Of a DNA stretch of 21,373 bases, positions 15,692 to 21,373 are shown one piece after another. The DNA is from JANRIC01 sp033765345 (lineage in GTDB: Bacteria; Bacteroidota; Bacteroidia; Cytophagales; Microscillaceae), in contig JANRIC010000104.1 in the NCBI GenBank assembly GCA_033765345.1, positions 1-21,373 on the forward strand, given 5' to 3'. The first letter of the stretch is position 1. Each line of letters starts with the position of its first letter. Position numbers and translations under genes: made by a program. Under the pieces are notes generated by a model that had not been told where the DNA came from, did no database searches, and worked only from the letters and a program-made list of their open reading frames with translations.

Positions 15692-16990
15692 TTATTTGTA
15701 TGGAATGGGTGTCTGATGCGGGTCGGTTCTGGGAAAGTTAAGATGTACTTCCAGCTCTCTTTCAATCTCAGGAGTAATGATATGCTCAATGGCTTCGGCA
15801 TCTTCGTGGACGTGGTCTGAGGCAAGATGGAGATGCTTGGTCAGGTATAATTCCCAAAGGCGATGGATTCGGGTGACGCGTTTCCCTTCTTCCATACCCT
15901 GATCTGTAAGGGCATATTTATCTGCATGCAAAAGCAAGAGTTTTTTTCGGGTCAATCTTTTAAGTCCTTTTTTGAGCTGTCTAAGCTCAAAAAGGCGTTT
16001 TTCCTGAATTTCTTCCAGGCTGCGGGCTATTGTAAAAGAATGGTCTTGTTCACCCAGGTGATAAAAACATTTCAGAATATTTTCTTCAAGCATCTTCAGG
16101 CGATTTCTGTGCAATTGTCGTAGTTTAGCCCAGACTCCTTTGTGCGTACCGAACAAAACAGATACTACAGCGATAAGCGATAAAAAGGTGACCACCCAGG
16201 GTCCTGTGGGCATTTTTGCCCATTCATAAGATACAAAAGCACCCAAAATCCCTGAAAAAGCTCCGATAGCGGCTGCCAGAATGACCATGATCCGCAGATT
16301 GTGTGTCCAATAGCGTGCGCTGGCGGCCGGTGTAATCAACAGGGCAGCCATCAGCACCACTCCTACTGTTTGAATGCCAATGGTAATCGCCAGTACGGTC
16401 ATGACTGATAAGACCGTATCCAGGGCATTGACAGGAAGCCCGCTTGACTGAGCAAAATCTCGGTCAAAGGCCATCACTTTAAATGGGATAAATAAAAGCA
16501 TAACTACCAGAATAAGCAGCACTCCAAAAAATGAGAATACCAATACATCATCGTATACCAAAGCTGCTGCTTTTCCAAAAAGAAATTTATCCAAACCCGA
16601 CTGGTTGGCATTGCCGGAGTTTTGAATGGAAGTAAGCAGTAAAATCCCTACACCATAAAACACAGACAGAATCAATGCAATGGCAGTATCAGGCTTGATG
16701 CGGGAATGCTTAGAGATTAAGTTGATACACCACAGAGAAAAATACCCCGAAAGAAAAGCCCCACCCAGTAAAATCCAGGGGTTTTTAATTCCTGTCACCA
16801 AAAAAGCCACACAAACCCCCGGCAAAATGGCGTGAGAAACGGCATCTCCGACTAGGGCTCTTTTACGCAAATAGGCAAATACTCCTACTACGGCTGAAGC
16901 GGCCGACATCAGCATAATACCCAGCACTACCCAACGCACATTGGGATCTCTGAGAAGAAAAAAATCAATTAAATCTTGTACATCAATCAT
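15692..16990 (-). CDS. metal ABC transporter permease fused to a C-terminal DtxR/MntR-like domain (TroC-type)
   Basis: The 432-aa protein joins two modules. Residues about 1-290 form an ABC-3 permease, with 'YLRKRALVGDAVSHAILPGV' near 41-60 and about eight membrane helices. Residues about 300-432 form a DtxR-like module: a divergent winged helix (300-365) followed by the dimerisation/metal domain with 'HRLWELYLTKHL', 'HVHEDAEAIEH' and 'FPRTDPHQTPIP'. Aligned by eye to DtxR, ancillary ligands H79, E83 and H98 correspond to H376, E380 and H395. Primary-site C102, E105 and H106 correspond to E399, E402 and H403, with Glu at 399 as in manganese-type MntR. The N-terminal-helix ligand seems to be lost (Asn at about 304). 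The domain would sit on the cytoplasmic face. Treponema has a separate TroR after troABCD; here the equivalent is fused. Confidence 0.9.
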   Translation of the reverse strand: MIDVQDLIDFFLLRDPNVRWVVLGIMLMSAASAVVGVFAYLRKRALVGDAVSHAILPGVCVAFLVTGIKNPWILLGGAFLSGYFSLWCINLISKHSRIKPDTAIALILSVFYGVGILLLTSIQNSGNANQSGLDKFLFGKAAALVYDDVLVFSFFGVLLILVVMLLFIPFKVMAFDRDFAQSSGLPVNALDTVLSVMTVLAITIGIQTVGVVLMAALLITPAASARYWTHNLRIMVILAAAIGAFSGILGAFVSYEWAKMPTGPWVVTFLSLIAVVSVLFGTHKGVWAKLRQLHRNRLKMLEENILKCFYHLGEQDHSFTIARSLEEIQEKRLFELRQLKKGLKRLTRKKLLLLHADKYALTDQGMEEGKRVTRIHRLWELYLTKHLHLASDHVHEDAEAIEHIITPEIERELEVHLNFPRTDPHQTPIPYK

Positions 16991-17010
16991 AAAAATCTTT
17001 TTGTCAATTT

Positions 17011-17814
17011 TTAGAACTTCTCTCTTAGGGGATGCGACTTTTCTTTGACCAGTTCACCTACTTGGGCTAGAATGCTGAGTTTGCCCCCATAAGTCTCATA
17101 CAGAAAATTAGGTGTAAAAACCTGCTCCGTAGTGCCCGAAGCTACAAGTCGAGTATTGAGCATCAGCAGCCAATCGAAATACTCCCGGACAGTTTGCAAG
17201 TCGTGATGTACCACCAGAATGGTCTTGCCTTGTGTACGCATTTCTTTGAGCAGCTCAATGATGGCATTTTCGGTGGCGGCATCTACTCCGGCAAAAGGCT
17301 CATCCATCAGGTACAAATCGGCTTCTTGAGCCAATGAGCGGGCAAGAAAGACTCTTTGTTGTTGCCCGCCTGAGAGTTCGGAGATTTGTCTTTTGATAAA
17401 ATGATCCATTTTTACTTTTTTGAGGCATTCCAGGGCGATTTCCTTATCTTCTTTAGAAAATCGCTTAAAAAGGTTGTGCGTTTTTAGACGCCCCATCAGT
17501 ACTATATCCAATACACTGGCCGGAAAATCCCAGTCTACCGAACCTCGCTGAGGCACATAACTCACCCTGTGGCGAAGCTCAGATAAGTTTTTATTAAATA
17601 TTTTGACATAACCGCTATTAAGGGCTATCAAACCCATAATACTCTTAATCATGGTGGTTTTACCTGAGCCGTTCGGGCCAATTACTCCTACCAGCTTGCC
17701 AGCAGGGAGTGTATAATCAATATTCCAAAGAACCGGTTTTTGACTGTATGTAACGGTTACGTTGTGCAGCTCAAGAGCCGGATTCTCAACTTGTTGTATC
17801 ATATTTTCTATCAA
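17011..17814 (-). CDS. metal ABC transporter ATP-binding protein (TroB/MntB-like)
   Basis: The 267-aa ATPase has Walker A 'GPNGSGKT' (46-53), Q89 in the Q-loop, signature 'LSGGQQQR' (147-154) and Walker B 'LYLMDEP' (167-173). 'VSYVPQRGSVDWDFPASVLDIVLMGR' and the H-loop 'VVHHDL' fit the Mn/Zn importer branch of ABC ATPases. It energises the two permeases encoded downstream; the stop is 20 bp before the first permease start. The gap of 161 bp to the binding-protein gene upstream is unusually wide for this operon and holds a possible gene remnant. Confidence 0.95.
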   Translation of the reverse strand: MIENMIQQVENPALELHNVTVTYSQKPVLWNIDYTLPAGKLVGVIGPNGSGKTTMIKSIMGLIALNSGYVKIFNKNLSELRHRVSYVPQRGSVDWDFPASVLDIVLMGRLKTHNLFKRFSKEDKEIALECLKKVKMDHFIKRQISELSGGQQQRVFLARSLAQEADLYLMDEPFAGVDAATENAIIELLKEMRTQGKTILVVHHDLQTVREYFDWLLMLNTRLVASGTTEQVFTPNFLYETYGGKLSILAQVGELVKEKSHPLREKF

Positions 17815-17834
17815 TTTAATCAGAATTCAAACAT

Positions 17835-17948
17835 TCAGCAAAACGGTCATGTTTTTCAAGTTTTGAATTGAGTACAAAAGCCTTCATCAGCTAGGGATAA
17901 TTCATCAAATAAATCTATTTGAGCAAAGGTTTATTGACCGATGAATCA
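17835..17948 (-). pseudogene. possible frameshifted gene remnant in the gap before the ATPase gene
   Basis: Between the binding-protein and ATPase genes, two adjacent minus-strand frames look coding-like. One reads '...QIDLFDELSLADEGF' and then ends; the next frame continues 'FVLNSKLEKHDRFAECLNSD' to a stop. A single frameshift would join them into one tail of about 40 residues. No start codon or family match is seen. It could also be chance, or a 23-codon peptide starting at an internal ATG. Confidence 0.25.
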
Positions 17949-17975
17949 TAAAATATGCCTATAACAAACCATATC

Positions 17976-18911
17976 TTATTTCAAAGCTTCGGTGATCGTT
18001 TTAACATTGTAGCGCAGCATACCGAGGTATGTCCCTTCAGGAGTTCCTTCGGCACCCATTGCATCAGAAAACAACGTGCCCCCGATTTTGACAGGGTGAT
18101 TATTCTGTAGGCAGCCTTGTACTACAGCCTCGAGCGACTTCTTGGGGATCGAGCTTTCTACAAAAACTGCTTTAATTTTCCTTTTTACGATAAAATCTAC
18201 CAGATCAGAAATATCCTTAAGCCCAAACTCCGAGACGGTAGAAATGCCCTGAAGACCCCGTACTTCTATATCGTAGGCTCGTCCGAAATATCCAAAAGCA
18301 TCGTGGGCAGTGATGAGCACCCTCCTTTTTTTGTCTATGGATTGAATTTGCTCACGAACCTCCGCATCCAGATCACGGAGTTTTTTAAGAAACTGGTTTG
18401 CGTTTTTGGTGAATAGATCTTTTTTGGATGGATCAAACTCGATGAGGGCTTTGGTGGTTATTTGAATGGCTTCACTCCAAAGCAATACATCAAACCAAAT
18501 ATGTGGGTCAATCGCATCAGATTGAGGGCTTATGGTATGGAGTTTTTTTGTATCTATCTGATTACCAATGGCAAATATGGGTTTTTGTCTTGCTAGTTTC
18601 TCCAATACTTCTCCCATCTTCCCCTCGAGGTGCAATCCATTATAAAAGATTAAATCCGCTTCACGCAACAAGCTTAAATCTTCGCGGGTAGCCTTGTACA
18701 GGTGAGGGTCTACACCCGGACCCATAATCGCTTGTACACGCATGGCATCACCGACAATATTTTTTAGGGCATCAGCAATCATCCCTGTGGTAGCTACTAC
18801 CAAGGGTTTGGATTTGGGTGCTTTTTTTTGATTGGGAGAATCACAAGCACTTGTCAAAATCCCGAAAAGTAGAAAAATAACGTATATGATGCCTATTTTT
18901 TTTGTATCCAT
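17976..18911 (-). CDS. metal-binding lipoprotein of an ABC importer (TroA/ZnuA/MntA family)
   Basis: The 311-aa cluster-9 solute-binding protein has a signal peptide with lipobox T20-S21-A22-C23. Metal ligands by family spacing are H70 ('GVDPHLY'), H137 ('DPHIWFDV'), H203 ('TAHDAFGYFGRAY') and D283 ('FSDAMGAEGT'). The third ligand is His, as in TroA and ZnuA, not the Glu of PsaA-type Mn proteins. No His-rich loop is present, unlike typical ZnuA. So Zn or Mn is plausible, and the metal cannot be fixed from sequence. It is the first gene of the importer operon, with a strong promoter and a DtxR-like palindrome upstream. Asp at +2 after the lipid Cys is notable, because in enterobacteria it favours inner-membrane retention. 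Confidence 0.94.
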   Translation of the reverse strand: MDTKKIGIIYVIFLLFGILTSACDSPNQKKAPKSKPLVVATTGMIADALKNIVGDAMRVQAIMGPGVDPHLYKATREDLSLLREADLIFYNGLHLEGKMGEVLEKLARQKPIFAIGNQIDTKKLHTISPQSDAIDPHIWFDVLLWSEAIQITTKALIEFDPSKKDLFTKNANQFLKKLRDLDAEVREQIQSIDKKRRVLITAHDAFGYFGRAYDIEVRGLQGISTVSEFGLKDISDLVDFIVKRKIKAVFVESSIPKKSLEAVVQGCLQNNHPVKIGGTLFSDAMGAEGTPEGTYLGMLRYNVKTITEALK

Positions 18912-18944
18912 TTAGAAAACATTACTTTGAGTTTAAAATCATTG

Positions 18945-18974
18945 CAAAAATACTAAAAATTAATTAAATTCAAA
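18945..18974 (-). promoter_or_regulatory. promoter of the metal importer operon (TTTG - 18 nt - TATTTTTG)
   Basis: On the minus strand, TTTG (18971-18974) is followed after 18 nt by TATTTTTG (18945-18952), an excellent match to the Bacteroidota consensus TTTG-N19-TAnnTTTG. The binding-protein start codon lies 33 bp downstream. Confidence 0.75.
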
Positions 18975-18987
18975 TAGCTTAAAAAAT

Positions 18988-19009
18988 ATTTTTAGATTCA
19001 TCTAAAAAT
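18988..19009. promoter_or_regulatory. 22-bp palindrome, candidate metalloregulator operator
   Basis: ATTTTTAGAT-TC-ATCTAAAAAT has perfect 10-bp arms around a 2-bp centre. The TTAG...CTAA layout resembles DtxR/IdeR/MntR-type boxes. It ends 13 bp upstream of the -33 element of the importer promoter, in the 290-bp divergent gap. In that position a repressor would act from upstream, or an activator could bind. The remaining DNA to the next gene is AT-rich, with a 14-bp palindrome at 19167-19180. Confidence 0.65.
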
Positions 19010-19166
19010 TAAATCGTGCTTCTTAGTTTTTGCCATGGTTTTATCTATCTATTGTAATTTTTCACAGATGAATGGTTTATATTTTTAAAACGGTCATAGA
19101 TATAGGTTTTTTCCTTGCCAGTAGATTAGTCATAATTATATTATTAAGTTGAACTATATTTAGGTC

Positions 19167-19180
19167 GTTTATTAATAAAC
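19167..19180. repeat. 14-bp perfect AT-rich palindrome upstream of the NTF2-like gene
   Basis: GTTTATTAATAAAC is a perfect 14-bp palindrome, 21 bp before the ATG at 19202. It could be an operator in the leader or a chance AT-rich dyad. No exact TAnnTTTG box was found for this gene; TATATTTA at 19155 is the nearest. Confidence 0.5.
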
Positions 19181-19201
19181 CATTTAACCCATTATAATAT
19201 C

Positions 19202-19639
19202 ATGAAAAAGTCTCTTAAAAATCTGAGCGTATGTGTTTTGGTTCTGATATGTTTTCAGACTCAAGCTATTATTATTGACCCGGTGTCGGTGCAGCACAAA
19301 AAAATACCCACTGCTGAAGAAGTAGTTCAAAAACAGCTACAAGCCTATAATTCCAGGGATTTAGAAGGATTTGTCGCTTGCTTTAGCGATGATGTAGAAG
19401 TCTTGATGTTTCCTGAGCAAGTACTTTATCAGGGAAAAGATCAGTTGAGGGCTTCCTATCAATCGTTTTTTGAGAATACCCCTGATTTGTATTGTGAACT
19501 GATAGACCGCAGCGTAAACGGCAACAAGGTGAAGGATGAGATAAAAATTACGCGCCTCAAAAAGACCAAACCCATGAAAACAACCGTGATGTATGTGGTA
19601 GAGGAAGGTCTTATCACCAAGATGTATTTTGTGAATTAG
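19202..19639 (+). CDS. exported NTF2/SnoaL-like protein
   Basis: The 145-aa protein has a signal peptide (MKKSLKNLSVCVLVLICFQTQA). A cone-shaped NTF2/SnoaL-like fold is suggested by 'VVQKQLQAYNSRDLEGFVACFSDDVEVLMFP' followed by 'YQGKDQLRASYQSFFENTPDLYCEL' and closing beta strands to 'MYFVN'. Members of this superfamily bind small ligands or act as isomerases, and many are uncharacterised. The mature protein would be periplasmic or secreted. It is divergent from the metal importer and ends at a clear terminator, so it is monocistronic. Confidence 0.85.
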   Translation: MKKSLKNLSVCVLVLICFQTQAIIIDPVSVQHKKIPTAEEVVQKQLQAYNSRDLEGFVACFSDDVEVLMFPEQVLYQGKDQLRASYQSFFENTPDLYCELIDRSVNGNKVKDEIKITRLKKTKPMKTTVMYVVEEGLITKMYFVN

Positions 19640-19664
19640 TCCTTTAGATGAAGTTAATTCCTAT

Positions 19665-19692
19665 AAAACCCGGATAGCTTATTCGGGTTTTT
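19665..19692 (+). terminator. intrinsic terminator of the NTF2-like gene
   Basis: AAAACCCG (19665-19672) pairs with CGGGTTTT (19684-19691) around an 11-nt loop, and the 3' arm merges into a run of five T. It lies 26 bp after the stop codon. The A-rich 5' arm would also serve the minus strand. Confidence 0.8.
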
Positions 19693-19730
19693 GCTTGTTA
19701 TATTACAAAAGCTGATAGCAGTATGAAAAA

Positions 19731-19886
19731 GGATTGTCTGACATTTTTTGTAAATTTGTCTCATCCCCAACCCTTCTCCAACGTGGAAAAGGGAACTTAA
19801 TACCTGATTTTAAAGTCTTTCTCCTTGAAGAAGAAGGATTTAGGATAAGATGTCATATAGTTTTTCACAGAAATTGTCAGACAACC
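19731..19886. repeat. nested palindromic intergenic element (MITE-like), about 156 bp
   Basis: The ends are inverted repeats: TTGTCTGACA at 19734-19743 and TGTCAGACAA at 19875-19884. Inside, 19760-19779 (CTCATCCCCAACCCTTCTCC) is an imperfect inverted repeat of 19830-19849, about 15 of 20 matches. Within the left half, CCCTTCTCCA (19771-19780) also pairs with TGGAAAAGGG (19784-19793). The transcript or single strand would fold into a branched hairpin. It encodes no protein. It fills most of the 312-bp gap before the methyltransferase gene; the remaining 65 bp before the gene is very AT-rich with no clear promoter. Confidence 0.7.
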
Positions 19887-19951
19887 AAACAATTGCGTAC
19901 TTTTAATATATTGAAAATAATTTAATTGATGTATTTTACATAAGGAAAAAT

Positions 19952-20743
19952 ATGAAAAAATTGAAAAGAGTATTTGAAGTTTTAAATAACTATGGAGTTA
20001 GATTTTTATTCAAAAGAGTATTGTCTAAAATAATGAGAAAACGAATAAATAATTTTGCCTATGTAAAACAATTATTCATCTCTAAATCTGGATTAGAAAT
20101 TGGAGGACCCAGCGGAATTTTTCGTGATGGAGGTTTTATTCCATTATATAACATTGTGAAAGAGCTTGACGGATGTAATTTTTCAAACATCACGATATGG
20201 GAAGGAAATATTGAAGGTGGAAAAAATTACAATTATTATAACAACCAAAATGGTGTTCAATACATTTCAGAAGCTACAGATTTAAGCCTTATCCCAAATT
20301 CAAAATATGAGTTTGTTATTTCTTCTAATTGCTTAGAGCATGTTGCAAATCCTTTAAAAGCTATAGAGGAGTGGATTAGAGTTATTAAAGAAGACGGTTT
20401 AGTGCTTATTGTAGTTCCAAATAAAAAATATTGCTTTGATCACAATCGCCCAGTGACTGAATTTTCTCATTTGTTAAAAGATTATCAAAATAATATAGCA
20501 GAAAATGATTTAACTCATTTAGAAGAAATATTAGAATTGCATGATTTGAAAATGGATAAGCCCGCAGGTAGTTTAGAACAATTTAGAGAAAGGTCATTGA
20601 AAAACTTTGAGAATAGAGCATTGCATCACCACGTATTTGATATTCATGTTTTAAAAAAAATATTCAATTATTTTAAATTGGAAGTTTTACTAACTCATGA
20701 AGGTATCGAGTACATTATCATAGGAAAGAAAATTGTCGCCTAA
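19952..20743 (+). CDS. SAM-dependent methyltransferase, AT-rich, probably acquired
   Basis: The 263-aa protein has a class I (Methyltransf_11-like) core: motif I-like 'GLEIGGPSGIF' near residues 48-58, 'YEFVISSNCLEHVANPLKAI' near 119-138 as the acidic/post-motif region, then 'EWIRVIKEDGLVLIVVPNK'. A His-rich 'ALHHHVFDIHVLKKIF' block near the C terminus is typical of methyltransferases in surface-polysaccharide clusters. The acceptor is unknown. Codon use is clearly more AT-rich than in the flanking metabolic genes, and the gene sits between a palindromic element and IS66 DNA, suggesting transfer. The stop codon lies inside the left arm of a downstream inverted repeat. Confidence 0.85.
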   Translation: MKKLKRVFEVLNNYGVRFLFKRVLSKIMRKRINNFAYVKQLFISKSGLEIGGPSGIFRDGGFIPLYNIVKELDGCNFSNITIWEGNIEGGKNYNYYNNQNGVQYISEATDLSLIPNSKYEFVISSNCLEHVANPLKAIEEWIRVIKEDGLVLIVVPNKKYCFDHNRPVTEFSHLLKDYQNNIAENDLTHLEEILELHDLKMDKPAGSLEQFRERSLKNFENRALHHHVFDIHVLKKIFNYFKLEVLLTHEGIEYIIIGKKIVA

Positions 20744-20879
20744 CAACGAATTTTGCATCAGACAGGCTGACGTGCGAACTTGGATTTTTGTGCTTCTATG
20801 CAAGTACTTTGCTGGTAGCCAGTTTAGTACTCCGAAACCCGCCTCCTTGTTAGCTTAAGTTGAGCACAGCGTAACTTAA
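20738..20879. repeat. compact inverted-repeat block overlapping the methyltransferase stop, attC-like in layout
   Basis: GCCTAACAA (20738-20746, containing the TAA stop) is matched by TTGTTAG at 20847-20853, a 7-bp inverted repeat 114 bp apart. Inside lies a hairpin: AGTACT (20803-20808), CTGG (20812-20815), loop TAG, CCAG (20819-20822), AGTACT (20826-20831). A second hairpin follows, TTAAGTT (20855-20861) with AACTTAA (20873-20879). GCCTAAC fits the integron attC R'' pattern, but the right core GTTAGCT departs from GTTRRRY and the L sites do not pair well. From 20880 to 20930 I see nothing further. Confidence 0.5.
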
Positions 20880-21006
20880 ACTTTCTAATAAAAAGATGTT
20901 CTTCTGAACGTTTAGGAAACTCTTTTAATAGTAGGTGCGAGTTGAAAAGTCGAACCAGTAGGGGATTGTTTCATCTGTCCCTTTTACTTTTTAGGTCTGT
21001 ATCAGT

Positions 21007-21049
21007 TTGCTTAGCAGCCGCCTTTACTGGGGGGTATGCCTCTAAGCAA
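21007..21049. repeat. hairpin in the IS66 3' non-coding end
   Basis: TTGCTTAG (21007-21014) and CTAAGCAA (21042-21049) are perfect 8-bp inverted repeats around a 27-nt, G/C-rich loop that contains a CCGCC and a GGGGGG run. It lies 33-75 bp downstream of the transposase stop and could protect or terminate its transcript. Confidence 0.6.
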
Positions 21050-21081
21050 GACCATCCCTTAACTCCCTAAAACTGGTTTCA

Positions 21082-21373
21082 TTATTGCTTATGTTTGAAG
21101 TTTTTTGGCAAGAGTAGGTGCAGCTCTTGTATAGAAGTGTCCATGATATTGTCAAGTGTATGGATGAGCCATTCTTGTGGGTTGACCTGATGCTTGTTAC
21201 AGCAAGCAAAAAAGGAGTAAATGATGGCAGCCCTTTGGGCAGCCTGGTGTGATCCGGCAAAGAGGTAGTTTTTACGACCCAGTGCTATGGGTCGGATGGC
21301 ATTTTCGGTGAGGTTATTATCAATTTCGAGGTGTCCGTCGAGCAGATAGTGATTGAGAGAGTCCCATCGGTGG
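21082..21373 (-). CDS. IS66-family transposase (TnpC), C-terminal fragment cut by the window edge
   Basis: The reading frame is open from the window edge to a TAA at 21082-21084, giving the last 96 residues; the start is outside. The diagnostic 'EIDNNLTENAIRPIALGRKN' with the catalytic Glu (TEN) of the DDE triad is followed by 'YLFAGSHQAAQRAAIIYSFF' and then the IS66 C-terminal domain ('VNPQEWLIHTLDNI'). The final 'LLLPKNFKHKQ' is a normal family end. TnpC is the DDE transposase of IS66 elements and usually follows tnpA and tnpB. This fragment has no frameshift, so the copy may be intact. Confidence 0.93.
   Translation of the reverse strand, partial: HRWDSLNHYLLDGHLEIDNNLTENAIRPIALGRKNYLFAGSHQAAQRAAIIYSFFACCNKHQVNPQEWLIHTLDNIMDTSIQELHLLLPKNFKHKQ

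Larger units (their letters stand above)
20931..21373 (-). mobile_element. IS66-family insertion sequence, right end (partial)
   Basis: The transposase 3' end at 21082-21373 identifies the element. The IS runs out of the window on the right. Its end on this side is not certain. GTAGGTGCGAG at 20931 is a candidate terminal inverted repeat, since IS66 ends usually begin with GTA, and it would make TTTTAATA (20923-20930) the expected 8-bp target duplication. Between this point and the gene is about 150 bp of non-coding DNA with a hairpin. Confidence 0.6.

Noticed and set aside
15863..16123. 86-aa plus-strand ORF opposite the DtxR-like domain
   Set aside because: Antisense shadow of the permease gene with no own features.
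20738..20853. Genuine integron attC site
   Set aside because: GTTAGCT breaks the GTTRRRY core, the L-type arms pair poorly and no site precedes the gene; kept only as an attC-like finding.
21042..21260. A 72-aa minus-strand ORF beginning with ATG
   Set aside because: It is a shadow in the wrong frame of the IS66 transposase C terminus, which is open to the window edge and matches the family.

Overview
This window comes from a member of the Bacteroidota, probably a Cytophagales or Saprospiria-type gliding bacterium. The evidence is a GldH gliding lipoprotein next to a RicT/PSP1 protein, several promoters of the Bacteroidota type (TTTG or TTG, about 18-19 nt, TAnnTTTG), genes without obvious Shine-Dalgarno sequences, and several Bacteroidota-flavoured hypothetical proteins. 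No rRNA, tRNA or CRISPR array was seen. Most of the window is ordinary chromosomal backbone. The last 1.7 kb is accessory DNA.

Layout. (1) 1-136 is a perfect 42-bp tandem repeat cut by the window edge. It is followed by an outer-membrane beta-barrel protein of the BamA/D15 surface-antigen type (226-1395, +). (2) 1488-4641 is all minus strand: a PD-(D/E)XK nuclease-like protein, Dps with a strong terminator, a GreA-like small protein overlapping a UBP-type zinc finger protein, and mannose-1-phosphate guanylyltransferase. (3) 4908-13799 is all plus strand: RecQ helicase, PurD, RicT-GldH, a stand-alone Lon substrate-binding domain protein, threonine synthase and homoserine kinase (the last two steps of threonine synthesis), and a small exported protein. 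(4) 13829-18911 is minus strand: a DUF6787-like membrane protein, a small coiled-coil protein, and a four-gene TroABCD-type metal ABC importer (binding lipoprotein, ATPase, two permeases). (5) 19202-20743 is plus strand: an exported NTF2/SnoaL-like protein with a terminator, a nested palindromic (MITE-like) element, and an AT-rich methyltransferase typical of surface-polysaccharide loci. (6) 20738-21373 holds a compact block of inverted repeats and then the 3' end of an IS66-family transposase gene running out of the window.

The most interesting system is the metal importer. The first permease carries a C-terminal DtxR/MntR-like domain that keeps most of the DtxR metal ligands. The operon start has a textbook Bacteroidota promoter with a 22-bp near-perfect palindrome of DtxR-box character just upstream. 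Together these suggest metal-controlled import in which the sensor-like domain is built into the transporter. Other leads are the 11-bp-arm palindrome lying across the purD promoter, the structured block at the 3' end of the methyltransferase gene (its stop codon lies inside the left arm), the 156-bp nested palindrome, and a possible frameshifted gene remnant between the importer's binding protein and ATPase genes. All family assignments were made by reading motifs by eye, with no database search.
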